Below, in pieces: positions 1 through 8,821 of a stretch of DNA of 64,000 nucleotides. Origin of the DNA: Cupriavidus nantongensis (GTDB lineage: Bacteria > Pseudomonadota > Gammaproteobacteria > Burkholderiales > Burkholderiaceae). The stretch's first letter is position 1, and each line of letters begins with the position of its first letter. The translations under genes were made by a program, and so were the position numbers. The stretch covers positions 1,426,001 to 1,490,000 of the forward strand of contig NZ_CP014845.1 in assembly GCF_001598055.1 (NCBI RefSeq). Reading direction: 5' to 3'. Under the pieces are notes generated by a model that saw only the letters and a list, made by a program, of their open reading frames with translations, did no database searches and was not told the DNA's origin.

Positions 1-357
1 AGTACCGAGATCCATATCTCGGCCCCCGGCCACGCGCTGGTTGGTGGCGACAAGGCCGCGTCAGTGCGCGACAACAGCGATGTCGACGACAGCGGCCTGC
101 CCGATCAGGCCAAGGATGCGATCAAGCGCCTGCGCGAACTGCGCGCACAGCTGGAGCGCAAGCTGCAGGAGCTGGAGGAGGCGAAGAATGCCACCACCGG
201 CACGCCGGACCAGAAGCGCATCCGCATCGCGGTGCTGCAGCAGGAAATCGCCAGCCTGGGTAGTGCCATCACCACCACGACCGCGACGCTGAACCAGGCC
301 ATTCGCGAACTCTCGGCAGAGCAGCAAATGCTGGCCGGCAGCCTGGCAATGCGCTAG
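1..357 (+). CDS. C-terminal part of a coiled-coil protein (possibly FlxA-like), 5' end outside window
   Basis: The frame is open from the first base, so the true start lies upstream. The visible 118 residues hold a charged heptad-rich helix (LRELRAQLERKLQELEE), a short linker with TGTPDQKR, then a second helix beginning IAVLQQEIASL, and the protein ends in SLAMR. This helix, TPDQK turn, helix pattern resembles FlxA-like proteins, which have two antiparallel coiled-coil helices. I cannot confirm the family from this fragment. An internal GTG at 64 could be taken as a start, but coding continues upstream of it. No signal peptide or catalytic motif is visible. Confidence 0.6.
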   Translation, partial: STEIHISAPGHALVGGDKAASVRDNSDVDDSGLPDQAKDAIKRLRELRAQLERKLQELEEAKNATTGTPDQKRIRIAVLQQEIASLGSAITTTTATLNQAIRELSAEQQMLAGSLAMR

Positions 358-371
358 CACGCCAGGCGGCA

Positions 372-414
372 TCGCTCAGTCGCGGCGTCGCTCAGCCGCT
401 GCTTCGCTCAGTCG
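372..414. repeat. Three imperfect copies of TCGCTCAGtCGC
   Basis: Copies lie at 372-383, 388-399 and 403-414, with short GC-rich spacers. The last copy covers the stop codon of the minus-strand lipoprotein. The array sits between two converging genes. No function is evident; replication slippage is the simplest origin. Confidence 0.5.
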
Positions 415-1061
415 CGATAGGCCCACAAATCCACCACGCGGCCGCCGTCGTCCGCGATCAGGCGGAATGCGGCCGGCTGGTAGTCGGTATCGATGGCAAG
501 CACGCCGGTGGCATTGGCGGGCAGCGTGCCGCAGGCCGACGTCGACAGCTTCAGGCTCAGCGTATTCGGCATGGCCTGCGCGGCGAGCGTGCCCGACAGC
601 TGGCATGCCGAAGCGCCGGGCGCGATCTTGCCTTCCCCGGTGACGGTGAAGGTGGCGCTGGCGCCGGTGGGCAGCACCGTGGTGTAGGTACCGGCCACGC
701 TGGCAAGCTCGACGCTCGCGGCGGGCACCGCCGCCTGGCTCAGCAGCCTGACGCTGGCGGACGCGTCCGCGCCCGGTGCGGCAACCCAGCTGCCGCCCTT
801 GTCGCGGCGGTAGATGGCGGTGGCCTTGTCTTCGGCATCGGCCAGGGCCAGGTAGCGGCTGCCGTCCGTGCCGGCGTAGTACTTGCCGACGGTCGGGTTG
901 TCGGCATCGCCCACGCTGACGACATAGGCGCCGGGCTCCAGGTCGGTGACCGACAGGGTTGCGGTGGCGGGCGGTGCGCCGTTGTCGGGCGCGTCGTTGC
1001 CGCCGCAAGCGGCCAGCCCCAGCGCGGCTGCCAGGGGGAACAGGGAAATAACGCGTTTCAT
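408..1061 (-). CDS. Predicted outer-membrane-type lipoprotein of unknown function
   Basis: The product is 217 residues. It starts MKRVISLFPLAAALGLAACG, a type II signal peptide whose lipobox LAAC would place the acylated Cys at about residue 19. An upstream Met five codons earlier exists, but the chosen start gives a standard lipoprotein leader. The mature part is Ala/Gly-rich with predicted beta strands and two further Cys (in ACQL and SACGT) that could form a disulfide. It lies 11 bases downstream of the SurE-like gene on the same strand and is very likely co-transcribed with it. I do not recognise the family. Confidence 0.75.
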   Translation of the reverse strand: MKRVISLFPLAAALGLAACGGNDAPDNGAPPATATLSVTDLEPGAYVVSVGDADNPTVGKYYAGTDGSRYLALADAEDKATAIYRRDKGGSWVAAPGADASASVRLLSQAAVPAASVELASVAGTYTTVLPTGASATFTVTGEGKIAPGASACQLSGTLAAQAMPNTLSLKLSTSACGTLPANATGVLAIDTDYQPAAFRLIADDGGRVVDLWAYRD

Positions 1062-1072
1062 CGGGACCTGCC

Positions 1073-2026
1073 TCACTGGCCGAACAGTTCACCCAGGCGC
1101 AGGCGCAGCCATTGCTGGCCGGCGGGACGCTGGTCGAAGCCGATCTGCATGGCGGTGACGGCCGTCTTGGTCTTGTAGACCACGGACTCGTCCTCGGCCT
1201 GCGCGGCGGTCGGCGTGCCGCTGCCGGCGCCGATGCCGAGCCCGTACGGCGCCGTGCCGCTGAACTTCAGCGCATAGGCGTCGAAGGTGCCATGCCGCGA
1301 GAACGCGAACGGCGTGGCCGCCGTCGGCGCGTTCGGGAAGTTGACGTTCAGCGCCAGTCCCGCCGGCAGCAGCGGGCCGCCGTTGGCCTTGGCTTGCAGC
1401 GTGCCGAGCAGCTTGGTGGTCAGCTGCGCCACCACGCCGGACACCGGGCTCGCCAGGCCGGCATTGTCGACCGAGTCCGTGCCCGCGCTCAGCGCGATCG
1501 ACGGAATGCCGCGCGCCGCGCCGAACTGCGCATTGCTGACGGTGCCCGAGCTGTTGACGATGCGCCCGACGTTCTGGCCTTCGTTGGGACCGGACAGCAC
1601 CAGGTCCGGGGCCTTGCCCCAGCGTGCCGGCGCCAGCACGTCCAGGCCGTACATGGTCGCCATCACGGGCGTGCCATGGGCGTAGTGGTAGTCACCATTG
1701 GTGTAGCCCGCCTTGGTGAAGGGCCCCACCGCCGGCTCACCGGTTTTAGCCGCGCCGTTGTGGCAACCGCCCTCGGCCTCGACCTGGGTCTTGTCGTTGT
1801 CCGGCACGATGACCGTGGTGCTGTACATCACGATGCCCGCGCCGCGGCCGCTCTGGCCGGTGCAGGGTACGCTGACGATGACGTTGTGGCCGGCGCCCTT
1901 GAGCGCGTCGTACAGCGCCTTCAGGTTGCTGGTCAGGCCGTCGTCGTTGGTCAGCAGGATGTTCAGGGCGAAGGCAGGACTCGCCGAGGCGGCCAGCAAG
2001 GCCGCGGCGATCAGGCGGGATTTCAT
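1073..2026 (-). CDS. Exported SurE-type 5'/3'-nucleotidase (acid phosphatase family)
   Basis: The SurE fold is recognisable from NILLTNDDG right after the leader (metal-binding Asp pair), then VSVPCTGQSGRGAGI, and LVLSGPNEGQNVG, which is this family's version of the conserved SGxNxGxN loop. SurE enzymes dephosphorylate nucleoside monophosphates. The start at 2026 gives MKSRLIAAALLAASASPAFA, a cleavable signal peptide, so this copy is predicted to act in the periplasm, unlike cytoplasmic E. coli SurE. An in-frame Met 20 codons upstream would bury the leader and is less likely. The protein is 317 residues, longer than cytosolic SurE (about 250). It is first in a two-gene unit with the lipoprotein downstream. 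Confidence 0.85.
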   Translation of the reverse strand: MKSRLIAAALLAASASPAFALNILLTNDDGLTSNLKALYDALKGAGHNVIVSVPCTGQSGRGAGIVMYSTTVIVPDNDKTQVEAEGGCHNGAAKTGEPAVGPFTKAGYTNGDYHYAHGTPVMATMYGLDVLAPARWGKAPDLVLSGPNEGQNVGRIVNSSGTVSNAQFGAARGIPSIALSAGTDSVDNAGLASPVSGVVAQLTTKLLGTLQAKANGGPLLPAGLALNVNFPNAPTAATPFAFSRHGTFDAYALKFSGTAPYGLGIGAGSGTPTAAQAEDESVVYKTKTAVTAMQIGFDQRPAGQQWLRLRLGELFGQ

Positions 2027-2480
2027 GTCAGTGGCAGGTCTGGGTGGTTCGGGAATGCGGGCGAAGCGTGCCCGCGCGGCAGGCAAGTTACTGCGGGCAG
2101 CCCGGTGAGGCTGGCGGGGCGCACGCGCCGGCAGCGCCGATGTAGGTGGCGCGGGCCGGGCGCAGCGCCCTGGGGTCGTCCGTGGTGGACGGACGCTACC
2201 TTAACCGCGCTTCATGACAGTTGCGTGAACAACAAAGGGCGCGATGCGCGCTGCGGGGTGTCTGGCCGGTGGCTGGCCGGGTATCGAGGCGCGGTACCGC
2301 GGCTGGGAGCGGGATCCCCACCAGCGACCCGGAGCCGGGGCGGAGCAGGGACAGGAGTGGAACTTGATCAGACAGGCCCAGGCTGGCTTAGGCCGCGCCA
2401 GCTGGGCCTGCGACAGGGCGATTGCTGCGCGCGCTCGCCTATCGCGTGGAACGTGGAAGGTTTTGCTTGAAGGTGCCAGG
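2027..2480. other. Intergenic stretch upstream of the SurE-like gene; possible Pho half-site
   Basis: No supported gene lies here; a 96-codon minus-strand frame at 2201-2491 has no recognisable content. Reading the minus strand, CTGTCATGAAG occurs at 2210-2220, which matches one half of a Pho box (CTGTCAT plus spacer). The adjoining half is poor, so PhoB control is only a suggestion. The stretch also holds the 3' flank of the CsgG-like gene. Confidence 0.35.
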
Positions 2481-3305
2481 TTACGAGCCAACCTTGAGCT
2501 GGCCGCCGCGGCCCAGCCCGCCCTTCACTTCCTGGGCCTTGTAGTTGCGCAGCGAGACCACCATGTTGTTGTAGGCGTCCATGAATGCCGCCACGGTGGC
2601 CTTGCCTTCAGGCGTGCGCGAGAAACCGCCCAGCCCGCCGGCCGCACCGCCGCCCAGCGCGCCGAAGGCGGCACCGATATTGGTTGCCGTGGAGTTGCCT
2701 TCCGAGATGGACAGCTGCACGCCGGACCGGATGTCGAACATGGTCAGGGTTACGACCGATGCCTTGCTTTGCATGGCGCCGCCGACCAGTGCGCCGACCG
2801 CACCGAACAGACCGCCCACACCGGCGGCCAACTGGCCCGTGGAGTCGTTGTCGATGATGATTGCCGGCTCCATGTAGTAGTCGGCCGCGACGCGCTGTCC
2901 CTTCTGCTGGCGCGAACCGGCGCGGAACTCGCCGGAATTGCGCTGCTTGTCGGTAATGTTCGAAAGCTTGCTTTCGGTGCGGTTGTTGCCGACCGAGGTG
3001 ATCACGAAGCAGTTCGACTGCTGCACCGCCAGGCGGATCAGTGGCTCGATGGTAGTGACTTTGGTGGCTGCGCCGAAGCTCGCATACCATTCCTTGCCCC
3101 GGCCATCATCGACGGCCAGCGTGCCCAGCGGCTTGTCGCAGCGCTCCAGCGTCGGATTGGCATTCACGCTGGTGGCCCCGCCCGCCGCGCCGGTGGCGGC
3201 CGTCGGTGCCGTGCCGGTGCTGATGATGCCGCCCCCGCTGGCGCAGCCAGCCAGGATCAGGGATGTGGCCAGGCCGGCCACGCGCAGAGAAGTCTTGTTC
3301 GGCAT
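2481..3305 (-). CDS. CsgG/HfaB-family lipoprotein
   Basis: The leader MPNKTSLRVAGLATSLILAGCASGGG is a lipoprotein signal with lipobox LAGC. After a low-complexity Thr/Ala linker come CsgG-like elements: PLIRLAVQQSNCFVI, ADYYMEPAIIIDND, a Gly-rich hydrophobic hairpin (AAGVGGLFGAVGALVGG) and VVTLTMFDIRSG. CsgG relatives form or assist outer-membrane export channels (curli, holdfast), and many family members are uncharacterised envelope lipoproteins. At 274 residues the length fits. AGGAACG precedes the ATG. It follows the Sel1 lipoprotein gene by 54 bases on the same strand, so the two are probably an operon. No curlin subunit gene is nearby, so curli export is not implied. Confidence 0.8.
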   Translation of the reverse strand: MPNKTSLRVAGLATSLILAGCASGGGIISTGTAPTAATGAAGGATSVNANPTLERCDKPLGTLAVDDGRGKEWYASFGAATKVTTIEPLIRLAVQQSNCFVITSVGNNRTESKLSNITDKQRNSGEFRAGSRQQKGQRVAADYYMEPAIIIDNDSTGQLAAGVGGLFGAVGALVGGAMQSKASVVTLTMFDIRSGVQLSISEGNSTATNIGAAFGALGGGAAGGLGGFSRTPEGKATVAAFMDAYNNMVVSLRNYKAQEVKGGLGRGGQLKVGS

Positions 3306-3359
3306 GAAAACGCGTTCCTGTTGACGGAAGTAATTAGAAAAATCGGAGGATGGGCGGGC

Positions 3360-3956
3360 TTAGCGGGGCTGCCAGCCGGCGCGGTCCCATACCCAGTAGT
3401 ACGGATAGCTGCTGTACCAGGCCAGCCAGGATTTGCGGTAGGCTTCGCGCACCTGGTACAGGCTCTGCTCGTCCTTCTTGGCTGCTTGCGCTTGCGGCAG
3501 CAGGTCCCGTGCCTCCTTGCTGCCTTTCGCTGCAGCGCGCGTCAGCCACGCCTCGGCTTCAGCAGGGTCCGAGCCCATTTCCTCAAAGCCCATCAGGTAG
3601 ATTCGCCCAAGCGCCAGCTGGGCCTGCATATGGCCGTTGTCGCCGGCCTTGCGCAACCATTGGAGGGCCTGATAGCTGTTGCGCTCCACGCCATCGCCAC
3701 GCAGCAGGCGCAGGCCGAGGTCGTAGGCCGCGTTCGCATCGCGCTCAGCCACCGCTGCCAGCGCCTGCATACGGTGGTCGGCATCCGCTGGTGCAGCCTG
3801 CCCTGTGGCGACACGGCGATCCTGCTCGGTGCAGGTGTTGCCTTGGCACAGGCGTACGGTTTGCGACTGGGGGGACAACTGGTCTGCTGGCGATTGCGCG
3901 GCGCATGCTGCAAGGCCAACAACCATCGAAAGCATCAGAAACGTAATATTTCTCAT
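3360..3956 (-). CDS. Sel1-repeat lipoprotein
   Basis: With the start at 3956 the product is MRNITFLMLSMVVGLAACAAQ..., a lipoprotein leader with lipobox LAAC. An upstream Met seven codons earlier lacks a ribosome site, whereas CAGGAC sits 10 bases before this ATG. Residues 75-150 contain two Sel1/TPR-like repeats (AAYDLGLRLLRGDGVERNSYQALQ... and AQLALGRIYLMGFEEMGSDP...). The C-terminus is aromatic (WLAWYSSYPYYWVWDRAGW). Sel1 proteins mediate protein-protein contacts in the envelope. It is first in the presumed operon with the CsgG-like lipoprotein, so a joint role is likely but unproven. Confidence 0.8.
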   Translation of the reverse strand: MRNITFLMLSMVVGLAACAAQSPADQLSPQSQTVRLCQGNTCTEQDRRVATGQAAPADADHRMQALAAVAERDANAAYDLGLRLLRGDGVERNSYQALQWLRKAGDNGHMQAQLALGRIYLMGFEEMGSDPAEAEAWLTRAAAKGSKEARDLLPQAQAAKKDEQSLYQVREAYRKSWLAWYSSYPYYWVWDRAGWQPR

Positions 3957-4229
3957 AAACGGAATGTCCTGATACATCTACATTTTCTGGAACCTACAAT
4001 ATTCTATTGTAACAAAATGTACGCAGTCTAGCCCCGCTGCACTAATGCCGCATAAATGCCGCACTAATGCCGCTCTCCTGGAAAGATGCCTTGCCGGACT
4101 CCGACGCAAGACCTGAATTTCCGGCCAGTACGGGATTGGCAGGAACTTGCTACATTGCTGACTACTGGCGAAAACAGCCCCAGGCAGCTGCCCCGCTCAC
4201 CGAAAACCGACAGACAAGGGAGACATCGA

Positions 4230-5366
4230 ATGCACACCGCACTTCAACTTCGTTCGCAAATCAAGAGCAGCGGTGAACTCGAGCTATCGCTAGAGAGCAT
4301 CGACACGCCGCATCCTGGCCCGGATGAAGTGCTCATCCGCATTGAAGCCTCTCCTCTCAACCCGTCCGATCTCGGCCTGCTGTTCGGTGCGGCTGACATG
4401 AGCACGGCCAGGGCCAGCGGCACGGCCGAGCGCCCCATCGTCACCGCGCGCGTTCCGGAAGCCGCGATGCGCAGCATGGCGGGCCGCCTGGATGTGTCCA
4501 TGCCGGTTGGCAATGAGGGCGCGGGCGTGGTCGTCGATGCAGGCTCGTCCCCTGCGGCGCAAGCCTTGATGGGCAAGACCGTGGCTGCCATCGGCGGCGC
4601 GATGTACTCGCAGTACCGCTGCATTCCCGCAGACCAGTGCCTGGTCCTGCCCGAAGGCGCTACGCCTGCTGACGGTGCGTCGTCATTCGTCAACCCGCTC
4701 ACCGCACTGGGCATGGTCGAGACCATGCGGCGCGAAGGACATAGCGCCCTGGTGCACACCGCCGCGGCCTCCAACCTGGGCCAGATGCTCAATCAGATCT
4801 GTCTCAAGGATGGCATCAAGCTGGTGAACATCGTGCGCAAGCAGGAGCAGGCGGACCTGCTCAAGGCACAAGGTGCGGTCCACGTCTGCAACTCCGCGTC
4901 GCCCACGTTCATGCAGGAGCTCACCGAGGCACTCGTCGCCACTGGCGCAACGATCGCGTTCGACGCCACGGGCGGCGGCAAGCTCGCCGGCCAGATCCTC
5001 ACCTGCATGGAAGCGGCCTTGAACAAGACGGCCCGCGAATACAGCCGCTATGGCTCGACCACCCATAAGCAGGTCTACCTCTACGGCGGCCTGGACACAA
5101 GCCCGACCGAGTTCAACCGCAACTTCGGCATGGCGTGGGGCATGGGCGGCTGGCTGCTATTCCCGTTCCTGCAGAAGATCGGGCGCGAGCGGGCCAACGC
5201 GCTGAAGCAACGCGTGGTGGCGGAGCTGAAGACCACCTTTGCCAGCCACTACTCGAAAGAGATCTCGCTGGCCGAGGTGCTGGACCTGGATGTGATCGCC
5301 GTCTACAACAAGCGCGCGACGGGGGAGAAGTACCTGATCAACCCGAACAAGGGCCTGGCCAGGTAA
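4230..5366 (+). CDS. MDR-family zinc-type alcohol dehydrogenase-like oxidoreductase
   Basis: The protein is 378 residues. The N-terminal GroES-like part reads PDEVLIRIEASPLNPSDLGLL and VGNEGAGVVVDAG. The cofactor domain carries ALVHTAAASNLGQMLNQICL, where the quinone-reductase signature normally lies, and FDATGGGKLAGQIL. It resembles quinone oxidoreductase/enoyl reductase members of the medium-chain reductase superfamily, and the substrate cannot be told. The start at 4230 is supported by AAGGGAGA 6-13 bases upstream; the frame is open further upstream but without a ribosome site. It stands alone between the envelope genes and the accessory island. Confidence 0.85.
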   Translation: MHTALQLRSQIKSSGELELSLESIDTPHPGPDEVLIRIEASPLNPSDLGLLFGAADMSTARASGTAERPIVTARVPEAAMRSMAGRLDVSMPVGNEGAGVVVDAGSSPAAQALMGKTVAAIGGAMYSQYRCIPADQCLVLPEGATPADGASSFVNPLTALGMVETMRREGHSALVHTAAASNLGQMLNQICLKDGIKLVNIVRKQEQADLLKAQGAVHVCNSASPTFMQELTEALVATGATIAFDATGGGKLAGQILTCMEAALNKTAREYSRYGSTTHKQVYLYGGLDTSPTEFNRNFGMAWGMGGWLLFPFLQKIGRERANALKQRVVAELKTTFASHYSKEISLAEVLDLDVIAVYNKRATGEKYLINPNKGLAR

Positions 5367-5367
5367 A

Positions 5368-5700
5368 TCACCCGGGGCGCCTGCGCGCCCACCGTGTCAA
5401 GAACCAGCCGCTGCGCAACAGCCAGCGGCGCGGTGCGGCTGGCAATGCGTGAGCGCCTTCCAGTTCCGCGGCGGTGTGGAAGCTCGCTCGGGTGCTGCCC
5501 TGGCAGTCGTCGCGCACCAGCACGCGCAGGGGCAAGTCCAGCGCAACGCTGGGTGCCGCGAGCATCAACGGCGTTCCCCGCTTGGCGTTGCCAGGGATCA
5601 GGACCTGCGTCGGCGGCATCTGGCTGCTGCCAGTGATGCCGTGGCCGTCTCTGACCGACCCGGTGCAGGCGTTCGAGCATCGTCGGCCTATGTCTGCTGT
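5368..5700 (-). pseudogene. Decayed DUF302-domain gene with frameshifts
   Basis: On the minus strand, 5619 down to about 5430 encodes MPPTQVLIPGNAKRGTPLM followed by LAAPSVALDLPLRVLVRDD, the hallmark central part of DUF302 proteins (usually PPTxVLIFGNPKAGTPLM, then APxxALDLPLKxLV). The upstream part appears in two other frames (TMLERLHRV, then VRDGHGITG), with about ten residues missing before the conserved block. After HALPA the family-like C-terminus (SRTAPLAVAQRLVLDTVG) continues in another frame. At least two frameshifts and one deletion are needed to explain this. The gene is dead or nearly so and marks the edge of the island. Confidence 0.6.
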
Positions 5701-5841
5701 GCAGCGATTGCGGTCCTACGACGGTTATGGGCGAGCGGCCGGAATGCGTCACCAACCGGCCATTGATCCAGCACCTGACCTTTGGTGGTGGGGCACCGGT
5801 TAAAGGATGCTCCGCCAGCGCAGCACTCAGAGCAGTTGCAC

Positions 5842-8798
5842 CTACAGTACGACGCCATCTTTGGCAGACCATTGGGAAAAGGTCCGATGGATGTGTGCGT
5901 GAGTTTGAAAGACTCGCTGTCTGCCCTCATTAGGGAGCAAGTCGTACCCATCCATCTTCTTCAGCCAGTCACGTTCGCCCCAGTTGCACCAGACGAGGAC
6001 CTGGCGCGTCTCCTTCAGATACCGGCGAAGCAGATCCGCCCGGACGTAGAGCAGCTTGTGCTTGTCGCCAAAATAGCCTTCGCCTGCTTGTCTGTAGAGC
6101 GTTGCGGGATGGCCGCTTGCATCGAAGAAGTCGATTTCGCGGTTGCTGCAGGAGAGGCCAAGACGCTGGATCAGGCTTGGCGCCGGTATGTGAAAACCCG
6201 AGAAGGTGTTCTGCGCGGAGTGGTAGGACTCCCAGCCAAACTGGATGGATGGCAGCTCAAGTCGGACACCCGGAATATGGCGGGTGGTGGGGACGTCGAA
6301 TTCAATGACGGAAGCTTCTTCGTCGCCCGTTGTAGTGCCTGACATCGAGGCGATCTTGATGGTGAGAGACCGCTTCTCACCGGCGCTGTAGTCACGCTCG
6401 TACTCATCGAACGCCTCCGCAATCTGCCGGCGGTATAGGCCATTGCGCTTGAGAAGATGCCGCGCAAAGTTGTGGCGGTGGCTTGGCTCTCCTGCGAACA
6501 GATAGTGCTCGTCGGCTCCCTCTGGGATCTTCTGGTTACCCGGGTAGTCGATGGACAGGAACCTCGACCGGAGCGTGTCCACATCCTTCTTGGCCACAAA
6601 CACTCCGCGCAGGAAGGCAAAGAGTTCACGGTCGTGCGAGCTGTCAGCTCCTTGGACAAAGCCTTCGACGAGCACCCATTCACCCCGATGCCCATTGATC
6701 TCGGGGACCACCAAAAGCGAGTGCCAGTTTGGCGTGAACCCGCCTGCGACCCAGTCCTCCGTGGTCGCGGCGGGCGAACCGAAGAGGTCCGGCAAGGGAG
6801 GCGTCCAATCGGGTGGCGCCTTGGGGAAAGTGGGATCTACACCGCAATCGGAAGTCCGGCTACCCTGACGCCAATCCGGGAGCTTCCGGTTCGCATCGCG
6901 CTCTCCCCACATCTCGAAGTACGCGATCCAGGAATACTTCTTACCGTAGCGGTCAACTTTATGTTCGTTGCGAGCGTTCCAAGAGTTCCGCCCAATCTCC
7001 GACTCGACGTGCTCGAACCGCTTGTCCCGATACCCCAGGTCGAACATGCGCCGCTCGATCTTTGACCGTACCCGCACGTAGTCTGGCTTCGTATAGTCAT
7101 AGTTTGCCCTGTTGGGAATCAGTCGACCGATTGTGTAGTTGCCGAAGTCCATTTGGATGGCGTGGCCAATCGCATCCTTGACTGCGTCATCAGGCGTTCC
7201 ATTGCTGGTGAATGGCGACGGGGTATTCGGGAATGGTCGGCTGAGGTAGCGGCCTGACGTCTTCGGCAGCTTGACGCACCTTGCTCGCCGCGCGACCTCG
7301 ATAATCCCAAGCGCGTAATCCCGCATGAGCGTGTGGTGCGTCGCGTGGCGCGCACGAGGCGCGAACATCTGAAGGTAGAGCTTCTTGGCCAGGTCCCCAA
7401 GGAGCGGCCTGAACGAAGCTGCCTTTTTGGAATCGACCAGCGACAGGGCCGTCCCGTAGGCGGCCGCAAGTACTCGCTCAGGGAGATACGGATCGTTAAA
7501 TTCTAGGCATGCCACCGCGTGCGAGAACAGTAAGTCCGGATGTTGCTCTCCGATCAGAACGAGTGCCTTGGTTGCAAGGTCGCGATCACTGCGAACAACT
7601 GTGGGCAGGACCAGGGAGAACAACACCACGAGCTCGGCGGCCACAGCCCTAGTCATGTTCACTGTGTCGAGCTTCTCCGCCCAGGTCAGCAGCCTATGAA
7701 TGGTCGGTGAGGCATACCTTCGTCGCAGGTATTCGGACCAGCACAGGTCGCGGTCAGCCATTGGATAACGCGACAGAAACTTGTACAGCCGCTTGGCATG
7801 GTAGGGATGGCTCGGTTTCGTCGCGACGGCCGCCAACGCATCCACGACGCGCTCCCAGGCGCGGGAACTTGCGCCCAAGTATTGATTGATGACCTTCTGC
7901 GTCCCCTCGGTGAACGCGGTCGGACTTCTCCAGAACAGGCCATCGACAAACGGCTCGAAATAGGCGTTAAGATCTTGTGCTTCCCGTGGCAGCGAGAAAA
8001 AGAGCTCGCGTTGGCTGGTAGGAAGCCTGCTCCCAACGCGCTCGGGGAACTCCGTGATCAATGCTTGGGCCCATCCCGGCTCCGCATAGTGGCCGAAGTT
8101 CCGATCGGTTAGCCGAAAGACCTTCGCGAGCGGAGAGGTGGCTGCGAAGCTGTCCTTGATGGCAGCAGGCGACGACGGATCCAGGTATGCCTTTAGCAGG
8201 TGCCTGGCGATCAAATGGTCGCTGAACCGCTGGTAAGGCAATCGGTACACCACCCGGGACTTGTGCTGTCCGTCCCTCGTGGAATACCAGATGGCGTCCT
8301 CTTCGATTAGCCCGTTCGTACGCATCGCCTCCAGAAGCTGGCGCCGTTGAGCGGGTCGTAACGAAGGCCTGCTCGCGGCGACGATGCGGTCTGCCTCTGA
8401 CGGGAGGACATAACCGCGGAGTTTCGCTGCCATGCAGGGTGCGAAACCGGCAATCCGCTTGTCGACGAACTTGTCGTCACCCTTCAGCAAGATCCAGCAT
8501 CCCTTGTCCTGCAGCCCGAACTCGTGTTCGATTTGTTGCCCAACGCGATTGACGAATGATTCCAACACGAACGTCATGCCGCGCTGTCCGGAGGCGATGC
8601 CTGCGAAGCCCTTTGCCAGCTTTTTGCCCGACAGGCTCTGCAGCGACTGGCAGATGAGTTTCAAGGTGAGAGGGCGCGAAAACTCGCGGTCCAACAGCGG
8701 AACCTCCGGCAACGGCAGCTGATAGTACTGAAAGAAGGCGGCCTGCGCATCGAACTCCTGGTCGTCGAAGCCGTAATGCTGAAGGCGATGAAATTTCT
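5842..8798 (-). pseudogene. C-terminal fragment of a large STAND-type NTPase, cut off by the IS5-type element
   Basis: This is the downstream 985 codons of a gene that began at 11067. It picks up in frame at EKFHRLQHYGFDDQEF right next to the IS end. The region has a long helical part (residues about 330-800 of the reconstructed protein), then a conserved block near residue 925 with YDYTKPDYVRV and RYGKKYSWIAYFE. I associate that block with large defence-type P-loop NTPases of the Avs/STAND kind. A final mixed segment of about 300 residues has no domain I recognise. Without the ATPase half it should not function. The apparent longer frame on this strand, reaching 9840, is antisense to the transposase and is not real coding. 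Confidence 0.75.
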
Positions 8799-8821
8799 CT
8801 AGCAGGCCGCTGAAATACCTC
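8799..8821. repeat. Left end of IS5-type element: CTAG target duplication and inverted repeat
   Basis: CTAG at 8799-8802 is the target duplication and fits the YTAR target preference of IS5 relatives. The inverted repeat begins at 8803 with CAGGCCGCTGAAATAC. It matches the opposite end in 13 of the first 16 positions. Confidence 0.8.

Noticed and set aside
2158..2170. Short hairpin GGGCGC/GCGCCC as a terminator
   Set aside because: The stem is only a few base pairs in very GC-rich DNA with no T-run; such hairpins are expected by chance here.
2201..2491. 96-codon minus-strand frame after the CsgG-like gene
   Set aside because: No ribosome site and biased Arg/Pro/Ala composition typical of shadow frames in GC-rich DNA.
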